From contig DASZTV010000051.1 in assembly GCA_035548125.1 (NCBI GenBank), positions 60,232 to 124,231 of the forward strand: a stretch of 64,000 bases of DNA, in the 5' to 3' direction. The first letter of the stretch is position 1; each line of letters starts with the position of its first letter. A program made the position numbers and the translations under genes. The notes under the pieces are model-generated. The model ran no database searches. It was not told the DNA's origin and saw only the letters and a program-made list of their open reading frames with translations. This DNA comes from DASZTV01 sp035548125. GTDB taxonomy: Bacteria; Actinomycetota; Actinomycetes; JAFAQI01. Of the stretch, positions 23,879-31,970 are shown piece by piece.

Positions 23879-26125
23879 ATGACCGCGCCGGGGGCGGATC
23901 TGACGCCGGGGATCCAGCTGCGTGCCACGCCCTCCGAAGTCGGCATCGACGCACGCCGGGGGCTGGTACGGATCGCGCCGGCCGTGCTCGCGGCGCTCGG
24001 GGCCCGCCCGTACGCGGTCGTCCGGCTGACCGGCGCGAAGACCACGGGCGCGCTGATCGCGCAGAGCAACGACGGGCAGGATCCGGGCCTGGTCATGGTG
24101 GACGATCTGATCCTCGACAACCTGGGCGTCGCGCCGGGGACGCCGGTGACGGTCGAGGTGGTCCCGTCGCTCGCCGCGGACCGGATCGTGGTCACCGGGC
24201 CCGCGGAGGTGTCGTCCGTTCTCCCGCCGCAGACGGTGAGACTCGCGTTGCTCGGCAAGGTGGTCTGCCGAGGGGACGCCGTGTCCCTGCTCCAGCAGGA
24301 CGTCGCGCTGCCGCAAGGGTCCAGCGTCGACCTGATGGCGCAAGGCCGGTTGCAGCTGCAGTCGCTGTTCGGTCAGGCGTGGCAGGGCATCGTCCTCACT
24401 GCTGTCGAGGCACCGGCGGTGCCGACCGTCATCACGATGACCACGGACGTCGAGTGGGCCGCGGCCGCCGGCGGGACAACCGCCGCGCCGGCGAGCTCGT
24501 CGGCGGAACCGGTCGCGACCGTCTACCCGCCCTCCACCGGCGAGCCGGCCGGCGCGTCGGAAGAGGCCCGTCAGCTTCGCGAGCTGCTCGACATCGGGCT
24601 CAACAACCCGGCGTTGCTGACCAAGCTCGGTACCTCGCCGTCGCTCGGAGTCCTGCTCAGCGGCCCGGCCGGATGCGGCAAGACCACGCTGGTGCGCTCG
24701 GTCGCGTCCTCGCTGAATCTCTCTGTGCGATCCGCGTGGTGTCCGCAGCTCGCCTCGCTGACTCCGGACAAGGCAGCGGCAGAGATCGCGTCGCTGAAGG
24801 CGGCAGCGCTGTCGAAGGACGGCGCGCGGGAGGTGTTGCTGCTCGACGGCATCGAGGAGCTGGCTCCCGCTGACAGCAGCTCGTCGCTCGGCGCGACAGT
24901 CGTTGCGGCGGTGCGCGACATCGTCGCGGCCGGTCGCGCCGTGGTGGCGCTGTCCGCGACGCCCGACGCCGTCAGCCGGGACCTGATCGGCCCGGGGATG
25001 CTGTCGCAACGCATCTCGATCCCGCTCCCGGATCAGCCGTCCCGGCGAGCCTTGCTCGGCACGCTGACCGAGCCGATCGCGCTCGCCGCCGACGTGTCTT
25101 TGGACGATCTCGCGGCGAAGACGCCGGGATTCGTGGCCGCCGACCTGGCTGCGCTGGTCACCGCGGCCGGGCAGCAGGCAGCGGTACGAGAGCAGGCGGC
25201 CCCGACGCCGGACCCGAAGGTCTGCGCCGCCGACTTCGCTGCCGCGCTGGCGACGGTCCACCCGTCGAGCATGGACGGCCAGCTGCTCGACCCCGGCCAG
25301 GTCAGCCTCGCGGACATCGGTGGCCTCGAGGACGTCAAACAGGTCCTGACCGAGTCGGTGCTGTGGCCGATCACCTACCCCGACACGTTCGCCCGGATGG
25401 GGGTCACGCCGACCAGGGGCGTCCTTCTCTACGGACCTCCGGGGTGCGGCAAGACCTACCTGATCAAGGCGCTGGCGCACGACGGTCACGCCAACGTGCT
25501 GTCCGTGAAAGGCGCCGAGCTGATGAGCAAGTGGGTCGGCGAGAGCGAGGCGGGTGTCCGCCGGCTGTTCGCCCGGGCGCGGGGTGCCGCGCCGAGCCTG
25601 GTGTTCCTCGACGAGCTGGACGCTCTCGCGCCGGTCCGCGGCGGGAGCTCGTCCGACGACGGCGCCGGTGACCGGGTCGTCGCCGCGCTGCTGACCGAGA
25701 TGGACGGGATCGACGAGCTGCGTGGCGTGGTGGTTGTCGGTGCGACGAACCGGCCGGACATGATCGACCCTGCGCTGCTGCGGCCCGGCCGACTGGAGCG
25801 ACTGCTGTTCGTTCCGCCGCCCGACGAGAAGGCCCGCGCCGCGATCTTCGCTACGGCCGCGGCCCACACCCCGCTGGACAAGGACGTCGACCTGGTGGCC
25901 CTCGCGGCCCAGACCGACGGGTTCTCCGGCGCCGACTGCGCCGCGCTGATCCGACAGGCGGCACTGGCTGCGATGCGCCGATCGATGGACGTTCCGTGCG
26001 TGACCGCCGCCGACGTGGCGGCCGCCAGGGCCGTGGTACGGCCGTCCCTGGATCCGGCGCAGCTGGAGATGCTGCGCAACTTCGCCGCGCAACGCGAGCA
26101 GGCCGATGCCGGGACTACCGTCTAG
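23879..26125 (+). CDS. Cdc48-like double AAA+ ATPase
   Basis: The 748-residue protein has an N-domain (about 1-190, including a double-psi-like barrel), a Pro/Ser/Ala linker and two AAA domains. D1 has Walker A GPAGCGKT (262-269), but its Walker B reads VLLLDG (319-324), with Gly where the catalytic Glu belongs, and sensor 1 is altered (LSATPD). D2 is intact: GPPGCGKT (519-526), VFLDE (575-579), pore loop KWVGES (551-556), GATNRPD and arginine fingers in LRPGRLER. So D1 probably binds but does not hydrolyse ATP. Related to mycobacterial Rv0435c. It is likely a protein or complex remodeller; partners are unknown. ATG 23879 starts the gene. Confidence 0.92.
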   Translation: MTAPGADLTPGIQLRATPSEVGIDARRGLVRIAPAVLAALGARPYAVVRLTGAKTTGALIAQSNDGQDPGLVMVDDLILDNLGVAPGTPVTVEVVPSLAADRIVVTGPAEVSSVLPPQTVRLALLGKVVCRGDAVSLLQQDVALPQGSSVDLMAQGRLQLQSLFGQAWQGIVLTAVEAPAVPTVITMTTDVEWAAAAGGTTAAPASSSAEPVATVYPPSTGEPAGASEEARQLRELLDIGLNNPALLTKLGTSPSLGVLLSGPAGCGKTTLVRSVASSLNLSVRSAWCPQLASLTPDKAAAEIASLKAAALSKDGAREVLLLDGIEELAPADSSSSLGATVVAAVRDIVAAGRAVVALSATPDAVSRDLIGPGMLSQRISIPLPDQPSRRALLGTLTEPIALAADVSLDDLAAKTPGFVAADLAALVTAAGQQAAVREQAAPTPDPKVCAADFAAALATVHPSSMDGQLLDPGQVSLADIGGLEDVKQVLTESVLWPITYPDTFARMGVTPTRGVLLYGPPGCGKTYLIKALAHDGHANVLSVKGAELMSKWVGESEAGVRRLFARARGAAPSLVFLDELDALAPVRGGSSSDDGAGDRVVAALLTEMDGIDELRGVVVVGATNRPDMIDPALLRPGRLERLLFVPPPDEKARAAIFATAAAHTPLDKDVDLVALAAQTDGFSGADCAALIRQAALAAMRRSMDVPCVTAADVAAARAVVRPSLDPAQLEMLRNFAAQREQADAGTTV

Positions 26126-26128
26126 GGC

Positions 26129-26899
26129 GTGTTGAGGCTTCGCGCGTTGGCGGCGGTGGCCGCAGCCGGTGCGGCGGTCGTGATGGGGGCGGCGCCGGCC
26201 AGTGCGCTGGGCCCGTTGCACCACCAGACGGTTCGGCTGAACGTGACCGGCAAGGTGGTCGCGCTGTCGATCCGCGGCGAGGTCGGCGACATCAGGATCG
26301 TGGCCGGGACGTCGACCCGGGTGGTCGCGAAGGAGTCCTGGAACCTGACCGCGCCGACGTTGACCCATTCGCTGAAGGACGGCGTACTGCGGGTGGCAGC
26401 GCCGTGCCCGCGCGGCGGTGGACTCGAGATCGACCTCGGCCTCAACAACTGCTCCGTCGACTTCGTCGTGACCGTGCCTCGCGACGTTGCCGTCGATGCG
26501 GTCGACGACGTCGGGGACGTGACGGTTGGTGGCCTGTCGGGCAATGAGTCGCTGCGCACCGACGTCGGAGCGGTTCGAGTCGACCACGTCACCGCGTCGA
26601 GCCTGACGGCCGTCGTGGCGGCCGGCTCGCTGCGGCTCCGCGGCCTCCACGTGAAGTCGTTGTCGCTGCGGAGCTCGACCGGCGACATCGACGCCGCGCT
26701 CGCGGCCAAGCCACGCTCCGTTCGCGCACGTTGCTCGGATGGCGACGTACGCCTCGCGGTGCCGTCCGGTGTCTACGCCGTCGACGTCCGCACCGCAATC
26801 GGCACGGCGCACGTGCACGGCATCACGGTGCGTTCCGACGCGCATCGAACGTTGCTGGCGCGAAGCGCCGACGGCGACGTGAGCATCACGGGGCGCTAG
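26129..26899 (+). CDS. Exported beta-repeat protein (DUF4097 type)
   Basis: The 256-residue protein begins with a signal peptide (hydrophobic Ala/Val/Gly core, cleavage near PASA, about residue 26). The rest is a series of short beta strands with DVGDVTVGG, STGDIDAAL and SADGDVSITG turns, as in the DUF4097 beta-solenoid family. The start is probably GTG 26129, 3 bases after the stop of the AAA ATPase, so the two are likely co-transcribed; TTG 26132 is the alternative. The function is unknown, probably outside the cell or at the wall. Confidence 0.75.
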   Translation: MLRLRALAAVAAAGAAVVMGAAPASALGPLHHQTVRLNVTGKVVALSIRGEVGDIRIVAGTSTRVVAKESWNLTAPTLTHSLKDGVLRVAAPCPRGGGLEIDLGLNNCSVDFVVTVPRDVAVDAVDDVGDVTVGGLSGNESLRTDVGAVRVDHVTASSLTAVVAAGSLRLRGLHVKSLSLRSSTGDIDAALAAKPRSVRARCSDGDVRLAVPSGVYAVDVRTAIGTAHVHGITVRSDAHRTLLARSADGDVSITGR

Positions 26900-27053
26900 C
26901 CCCCGGACGATCACGCCGCCACCGTCGCGGCACGCCACGAGGGCACGGCTGTCCACGAGGTCGCAGCAACGCGATGTTCGAATGACGAAGAATGTCGCCG
27001 AAATACTCGCATCCGCGGTTACACCTTTCCGCGGCGGCAGGCATCTTAGGTAC
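26900..27053. other. Intergenic region upstream of sigma factor
   Basis: This stretch lies between the DUF4097 gene and the preferred start of the sigma factor. It contains a CCGCGG-N10-CCGCGG inverted repeat (27013-27034), which would form a stable hairpin about 20 bases before GTG 27054. If translation instead began at ATG 26982, most of this would be coding. No clear promoter was identified. Confidence 0.4.
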
Positions 27054-27569
27054 GTGACATTCGCGGAGTTCGCGGCAGCGCGGCTGCCCGGCTTGCTCCG
27101 CTACGCGGTGATCCTCACCGGCGACCAGGACCTTGCCCAGGACGTCGTGCAGGAGGTGCTGGCTCGCGCGCAGGTCCGGTGGAGCCGGATCGAGCGGGCG
27201 GGCTCGCCCGACGCGTACGTCCGCCAGATGGTGCTGAACGAGTACCTGTCCTGGCGGCGACGATGGGCGGTCCGCAACATCCAGGCGGTTGGCGAGCGGT
27301 TGGCCGACCTGGGCGACCGCAACGGCACGGCCAGGGACCACGCGCACGACGTGGTCGAGACCGATGCGGTGTGGGCCCGCCTGGCGACGCTCCCTCGCAA
27401 GCAGCGCGCGGTCCTGGTGCTGCGGTACTACGAGCAGCTGACCGACGCCGAGATCGCGTCGTTGCTCGGCTGTGCAGCGGTCACGGTGCGCAGCAACGCA
27501 TCTAAGGCATTGGCAACCCTGCGGCTCCAGGAGGAGCGGCAGATGACGGCGGCAGGAGACCTCCGATGA
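27054..27569 (+). CDS. ECF sigma factor, SigE-family type
   Basis: The 171-residue sigma factor has region 2 at about 5-72 (LPGLLRYAVILTGDQDLAQDVVQEVLARAQVRW with AYVRQMVLNEYLSWRRR) and region 4 at about 105-158 (LPRKQRAVLVLRYYEQLTDAEIASLLGCAAVTVRS). It belongs to the small actinobacterial SigE-type ECF group. I chose GTG 27054 because the conserved FAEFAAARLPGLLR begins right after it; ATG 26982 would add 24 non-conserved residues. The next gene starts within its stop (ATGA), and encodes a one-pass membrane protein that may be its anti-sigma factor. Confidence 0.85.
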   Translation: MTFAEFAAARLPGLLRYAVILTGDQDLAQDVVQEVLARAQVRWSRIERAGSPDAYVRQMVLNEYLSWRRRWAVRNIQAVGERLADLGDRNGTARDHAHDVVETDAVWARLATLPRKQRAVLVLRYYEQLTDAEIASLLGCAAVTVRSNASKALATLRLQEERQMTAAGDLR

Positions 27570-28555
27570 CTCCAGATCTTGACCAGCTGAGCGAGACGTT
27601 CGCGGCTCACGAGTCCCTGGCGCCGGCCGCCGACGCGGTGCTCGCGCGCTCTCATGAGATCGCCCGCTCCCTCAAGCGCCGGCAGTGGATGGTGCGCAGC
27701 ACGAGCGGTGTCGCGCTCGGTGCCGCGGTGGTGGTCGGCGGGGTCGTGGTGCCGCAGACGCTTCACCACAACGGGTCGCACAACGCCACCGTGATCGGTA
27801 CGGCGTCCAGCGGCGCCGCCCCGACGGCGGCCTCGTCGCCCGCCGCGACGCAGGACGAGGACTGGGCGGCCTACTTCAACGCGGGCTACACCTACGACGA
27901 TGCGGTGCAGCTCGCCAAGCTGTGGAACGAGTCCGACGGTCCCGACGCGATCGGCAACGTCAAGGCCGAGGCCGGCGCGAAGTTGCTCGCGGGCAAGACG
28001 CTGCCGATCCCGCCGAGCGGGCAGCCCGCGACTGCCCAGGATCTGGCGATGCAGGCGTTCTGGAACGCCGGCTACGACTCCGAGGACGCCACGCGGCTCG
28101 CGCAGATCTGGCACGAGACCGACATCAGCCAGGTGAAGGTCGAGGCAGGGCAGAAGCTCGAGAAGGGCGAGCAGCTGCCGATCCAGCCGAGCGGCGGCAA
28201 CGAAGGGGTCCCACCCGCGACCAACGCGGACGTCGCCGCGGCACAGGCGTTCTTCGACGCCGGCTACACCTATGACGACGCGCTGCAGCTCGCGGGCATT
28301 TGGAACGTCGGCACGTACCAGGCCAAGGTCGCGGGCGGTCACCAGCTCGAGAAGGGCGCGACCCTTCCGATCTCGCCGAGCGGCCACCCCGCCTCGGCCG
28401 ACCAGCGTGCGCTCGAGGCGTACTTCGCCGCCGGTTACGGCTACGACAACGCGGTGGCGCTCGGTCGGATCTGGCACGAGACGGACGTCAGCCAGGTCAA
28501 GGTGGAGGCCGGCCGCAAGCTCGAGAACGGCGAGAAGCTCCCGGTCGCTCCCTGA
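27566..28555 (+). CDS. One-pass membrane protein with four extracytoplasmic repeats, possible anti-sigma
   Basis: The 329-residue protein has a cytoplasmic N-terminus (1-45), one membrane segment (about 47-63) and an outside part made of four tandem repeats (about 97-152, 158-210, 222-273, 279-329). The repeat pattern is roughly: aromatic pair, AGY-YDDA, LA-IW, VK-EAG-KL, G--LPI-PSG. The repeats are 45-70% alike by eye and end sharply at the C-terminus. ATG 27566 overlaps the sigma factor stop (ATGA). Gene order and topology suit an anti-sigma factor or signal receptor for that sigma, but the N-terminus has no recognisable zinc-binding anti-sigma motif. I do not recognise the repeat family. 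Confidence 0.8.
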   Translation: MTPDLDQLSETFAAHESLAPAADAVLARSHEIARSLKRRQWMVRSTSGVALGAAVVVGGVVVPQTLHHNGSHNATVIGTASSGAAPTAASSPAATQDEDWAAYFNAGYTYDDAVQLAKLWNESDGPDAIGNVKAEAGAKLLAGKTLPIPPSGQPATAQDLAMQAFWNAGYDSEDATRLAQIWHETDISQVKVEAGQKLEKGEQLPIQPSGGNEGVPPATNADVAAAQAFFDAGYTYDDALQLAGIWNVGTYQAKVAGGHQLEKGATLPISPSGHPASADQRALEAYFAAGYGYDNAVALGRIWHETDVSQVKVEAGRKLENGEKLPVAP

Positions 28556-28575
28556 CCGACCCCGAGAATGGCGCC

Positions 28576-29604
28576 GTGAACTCGACGCTCCGCCAGCGGA
28601 TCGGCTTCGAGCTCGAGCTCCTCGCACCACGGGGCTCGAGCCGCCGGGCGCTGGCGGAGCGGCTTGCTGCGGACTGCGGCGGCGAGGTGCGTGCGGTCTG
28701 GCACCACGACAGCGAACCTGCGCCGGTCGCGCACCTCGGTGGCCGGTTCCTGCACCTGACCCAGGGCTTCGAGGTACGCCGGCCGTCCGGCGACGTGCTG
28801 TGCACGCTCGTCGACGACGTGACGATCGTGGCTGAGCTCGATCCGAAGGCTCCGCCGCCGGCAGGGTGGCTGCGCCTGCTCACCGATGATCCGAGGTTGG
28901 CCCGGCTGCTCGAGGTGACGTGTGACCCCGCCGCGCCGCTCGACGTGGTGCTCGATCCGGTGGCGGCGCTGTGGGGCGAGGCGGTCGAGACGATCGGTGA
29001 GGTGAGGCGGCTCGACGCGCGTCGCGCGACCGTGGCGTTGGCGGCGCCATCAGGGGGCGAACGGGAACGCCCGTGCGAGATCGTCACGCCGCCCATCTCG
29101 TCGGATCACGGCACCGCGCTCGAGGAGCTGCTCGCTCCGGCGCGCGAGCTCGGCTTCACAGTGCCGCGAGAGGCCGCAGTCCACCTGCATCTTGACGGCC
29201 CGCCGTACCGCGAGCCCGCCGCTCTGGCCAACCTGGTGCGGCTGTTCGGCTGGTGGCGTGAGCCGCTGCGCGACCTCCTCGGCACCAACCCCGAGTGCCG
29301 CCGGCTCAAGCCGCTGCCGGACCAGCTGGTCGCACTGGTCGACGCCGCGCCGAGCTATGCCGAGCTGTGTCAGGCGGCGACGGATGGCGGGCTGAGCAAG
29401 TTCTTCGACGTGAACCTCACCCAGCTACTTCGTGCCGAGCCGGTGCGCGACACGGTCGAGATCCGAATCCTGCCGGGAGCGATCGACGCCGCGGACGTCC
29501 TGGAACGGGCGGCGATGGTCGAGTCGCTCGTGGAGCGCTGCTTGGACCCCGAGCCGATCCGGCGCACCGACGACCTGAAAGGCTGGTTGCGTGGACCCGA
29601 TTGA
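28576..29604 (+). CDS. Amidoligase family protein (PF12224-type)
   Basis: The 342-residue protein shows the hallmarks of the COOH-NH2 amidoligases with a glutamine-synthetase-like fold: an N-terminal GFELEL motif, CEIVTPPI, the His pair VHLHLDG, and a C-terminal FFDVNLTQLL ... TVEIRILPG. These enzymes form amide bonds, often on peptides or cell-wall precursors. GTG 28576 is chosen because the GFELE motif follows within 9 residues; the open frame upstream overlaps the repeat-protein gene. The following NTF2-like gene starts inside its 3' end. The substrate is unknown, and no obvious peptide precursor is seen beside it. Confidence 0.85.
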   Translation: MNSTLRQRIGFELELLAPRGSSRRALAERLAADCGGEVRAVWHHDSEPAPVAHLGGRFLHLTQGFEVRRPSGDVLCTLVDDVTIVAELDPKAPPPAGWLRLLTDDPRLARLLEVTCDPAAPLDVVLDPVAALWGEAVETIGEVRRLDARRATVALAAPSGGERERPCEIVTPPISSDHGTALEELLAPARELGFTVPREAAVHLHLDGPPYREPAALANLVRLFGWWREPLRDLLGTNPECRRLKPLPDQLVALVDAAPSYAELCQAATDGGLSKFFDVNLTQLLRAEPVRDTVEIRILPGAIDAADVLERAAMVESLVERCLDPEPIRRTDDLKGWLRGPD

Positions 29605-29998
29605 AAAGGTCATCGAGGCCTGGCACGCGTTTCTCGAGTCCGGCGAGCCCGACCGGCTGGCGGACCTGCTTGCCGACGACGTGGTGTTCTACTCGCCGGT
29701 CGTCTACACGCCGCAGCGCGGCAAGGACATCACGACGATGTACCTGATGGGCGCCGGCCAGGTGCTGGGCGGCGGTGCGGAGGGCGAGTTCCGCTACGTG
29801 AAGCAGGTGCTCGACGGCGACACTGCGGTGCTCGAGTTCGAGACGGCTCTCGAGGGCAAGTACGTCAACGGGGTCGACATCATCCGATGCGATGACAACG
29901 GGAAGATCGTGGAGTTCCGGGTGATGCTCCGGCCGTTGCAGGCGATCAACGCGGTGCACGCCGCTATGGGCGCGATGCTCGAGTCGATGAAGGGCTGA
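29591..29998 (+). CDS. NTF2/SnoaL-like small protein
   Basis: A 135-residue cone-fold protein of the NTF2/SnoaL type: IEAWHAFLESGEPDRLADLLADDVVFYSPVVYTP followed by strands FRYVKQVLDGDTAVLEFETAL and GVDIIRCDDNGKIVEFRVMLRP. Such proteins are isomerases, hydrolases or binding proteins. GTG 29591 lies inside the amidoligase gene (14-base overlap), so it is translationally coupled. No catalytic Asp/His pair of known polyketide cyclases is clear. The function is unknown. Confidence 0.8.
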   Translation: MDPIEKVIEAWHAFLESGEPDRLADLLADDVVFYSPVVYTPQRGKDITTMYLMGAGQVLGGGAEGEFRYVKQVLDGDTAVLEFETALEGKYVNGVDIIRCDDNGKIVEFRVMLRPLQAINAVHAAMGAMLESMKG

Positions 29999-30044
29999 GT
30001 CTGCCGTCGGCGCACCGTAGTGGCTTTGGCAGGATGAGCCGGCG

Positions 30045-30881
30045 ATGACCTACCTCGTGACGGTTGAGCCGTTCCTCGTCAACGCACTGTCGGCCCTCTT
30101 CGACGACGGGCTCCCGGCACCCAAGCCCGGCGAACCGTTGCCGCCGTACTGGCATCTCGCTGCTTGCGCGACCCCTGCCGCTACCCAGGTCTTGGGTGTC
30201 GACGGTCATCCGCGGACCGGCGTCGTCACCCCGCCCGAGGACATGCCTCGGCGCATGTTCGCCGGGGGGTCGCTTCGGGTCGAGCAGCCGTTGCTCGTGG
30301 GGGAGCGGCTGGAGCACGGCGCGATGGTGGCGGACACGACGAACAAGATCGGCAGGTCAGGTCCGTTGCGCTTCGTCACCGTGGTACACAGCCTCAAGCG
30401 CGACAACGGAACCGTCGCGCAGATCGATCGGCAACGGATCGTGTATCGGGCCGCCAACGGCGTCATGGCGAGTGAGTCGATGCCTCGGCCGCCTCACGTA
30501 CGCCGCGAGCGGCTGCTCACGTTCGGTCCCGGTGCGCTCCGGGGCACGTTGTGCGCAGATCCCGTGGCGCTGCAGCGGTTCTCCGCCGTCACCAGCAACG
30601 CGCACCGAATCCATTACGACCATCCCTATGCCACGACGGTCGAGGGCTACCCGGACCTCGTCGTCCACGGTCCGCTCGTCTTGCTCTCGCTTCTCGAGCT
30701 GTTGCGGCTGGACTATCCGAGCCGTCGCGTGACAGACGTCGACTTCACTGCCAGCGCGCCGGTCTTCTGCGGGGATGAGGTCACGCTGACGGGCACGCCG
30801 GACGGCGACACCGTCACGCTCGAGGCGCAGGTCGGTGGGCACGTCGCCATGAAGGCCATCGCACGGCTAGCGCCCGTTTGA
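30045..30881 (+). CDS. MaoC/FAS1-like acyl-CoA hydratase
   Basis: A 278-residue double-hotdog protein of the FAS1-like dehydratase/MaoC group. The N-terminal half contains PRRMFAGGSLRVEQPLLVGE, and the C-terminal half carries the hydratase motif in FSAVTSNAHRIHYDHPYATTVEGYPDLVVHGPLV. The closest characterised types are 3-methylfumaryl-CoA (mesaconyl-C4-CoA) hydratase and itaconyl-CoA hydratase. It faces a CitE-type lyase and a CaiB-type CoA-transferase on the other strand, which are the two other enzymes of such pathways. ATG 30045 is the only sensible start. The pathway is inference. Confidence 0.85.
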   Translation: MTYLVTVEPFLVNALSALFDDGLPAPKPGEPLPPYWHLAACATPAATQVLGVDGHPRTGVVTPPEDMPRRMFAGGSLRVEQPLLVGERLEHGAMVADTTNKIGRSGPLRFVTVVHSLKRDNGTVAQIDRQRIVYRAANGVMASESMPRPPHVRRERLLTFGPGALRGTLCADPVALQRFSAVTSNAHRIHYDHPYATTVEGYPDLVVHGPLVLLSLLELLRLDYPSRRVTDVDFTASAPVFCGDEVTLTGTPDGDTVTLEAQVGGHVAMKAIARLAPV

Positions 30882-31091
30882 GCTACGCGACGAGTCCGGT
30901 GCGCCGCGCTTCGTCGTAGTGGCGGCGGTTTCGGCGTCGGTGGGTTCGCTGCGTAGCCGGGTGAGCTCGGCGATCAGGACTGGTCCGGGCGGACAGCACG
31001 AGACCACGCCGATCCACAGCGACAAGCAACAGCGCAAACCAACCGATCGGAGCAACGAGCGGCAGCCGGCGCCGATCGCTCGACTCGACAG
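30882..31091. other. Convergent intergenic region
   Basis: These 210 bases separate the convergent MaoC-like and CitE-like genes. Short open frames exist on the minus strand (one ends RRHYDEARRTGLVA) but none looks like a known protein or has a supported start. No terminator hairpin with T-tract was found. It may hold a decayed gene end, but I cannot identify it. Confidence 0.3.
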
Positions 31092-31970
31092 TTAAGAGGG
31101 CGAGCGCCGAAGCACCCGACGAGCGGTAGCGACGACCGGCGCGTCGACCATGCCGCCATCGACGACGGTCACGCCGCTGCCGTCGGCCTCGGCGGCGTCC
31201 GCAGCATCCACGACCTTGCGGGCCCACTCGACTTCGGGATCGGTGGGTGTGAAGCCGCGGGCGATCGGTTCGACCTGGGCGGGATGGATCAAGGCGCGCC
31301 CCGAGAACCCGGCGTGACGAAGCCGGGCCGATTCGGCGACGAGGAAGTCGGCGTCGTGGATGTTGACGCTGACCGGGCCGACCGGGCCAGCCAGCCGGCA
31401 GGCTGCCGACGCGATCACGACGGCGTCGCGCGCGGCCTGCATCGGGCCGGGGAGCGGATCGGCACCTTTCGACAGATCGGGCGGCAGCCCGAGATCGGCG
31501 CGCAGGTCCTGCTCACCGAGCTGCAGGAACTCGACCCGTTCGCTTCCCGACGCGAACTCGTGACAGCCCAGGATGCCGCGGGCGGTCTCGACCATCAGCA
31601 TCAGCGGTCGCGGCGCCGCGGCGCCCGCCTCGACCCGATCCAGTACGGCGCTGATAGCGGCGACCTGGTCGGCCGACTCGACCTTCGGCAGGCAGAACCC
31701 CTCGACCAGCGGGTGCGCAGCTGCCGCAACGTCCTCCTCGATCGAGCCGGCGTTGACCCGTACCCAGATGTGCGGACGAGCGGCCGCCGGGTCGATCGCA
31801 TCGAGCCATTCGGCGAGCGACTCGCGTGCTGCGGTCTTGCCGGAGGCCGACACCGCGTCTTCGAGGTCGGCAAGCAGCGCGTCGCTGCTCGAGGCCAGCG
31901 CCTTGTCGAGCTTGCGACGGGAATCGGCGGGCACGTACATCCAGGTACGGATGTCGGTCGCCGTGCCCAT
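31092..31970 (-). CDS. CitE/HpcH-type CoA lyase
   Basis: A 292-residue TIM-barrel lyase of the HpcH/HpaI-CitE family. It has WMYVPADS near the N-terminus, DLEDAV, the metal ligands VETARGIL (Glu) and GEQDLRADLG (Asp), and GFSGRALIHPAQVEPI. These enzymes cleave malyl-CoA, citramalyl-CoA or similar beta-hydroxyacyl-CoAs. ATG 31970 shares one base with the stop of the CaiB gene (TGATG), so they form a coupled pair. With the MaoC-like hydratase opposite, citramalyl-CoA or methylmalyl-type cleavage is plausible. Confidence 0.88.
   Translation of the reverse strand: MGTATDIRTWMYVPADSRRKLDKALASSSDALLADLEDAVSASGKTAARESLAEWLDAIDPAAARPHIWVRVNAGSIEEDVAAAAHPLVEGFCLPKVESADQVAAISAVLDRVEAGAAAPRPLMLMVETARGILGCHEFASGSERVEFLQLGEQDLRADLGLPPDLSKGADPLPGPMQAARDAVVIASAACRLAGPVGPVSVNIHDADFLVAESARLRHAGFSGRALIHPAQVEPIARGFTPTDPEVEWARKVVDAADAAEADGSGVTVVDGGMVDAPVVATARRVLRRSPS

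Noticed and set aside
23849..26956. 1035-codon minus-strand open frame opposite the AAA ATPase
   Set aside because: Antisense shadow of a G+C-rich gene: composition is Arg/Gly/His/Gln-rich without known motifs, while the plus strand encodes a clear Cdc48-like ATPase and DUF4097 protein.
26982..26984. ATG 26982 as the sigma factor start
   Set aside because: It would add 24 residues with no family similarity, across a CCGCGG hairpin. GTG 27054 gives the usual length and N-terminus. Not fully excluded.
30867..31055. Small minus-strand frame with a hydrophobic start in the MaoC/CitE gap
   Set aside because: No ribosome binding site, family or conserved composition; kept only as intergenic sequence.
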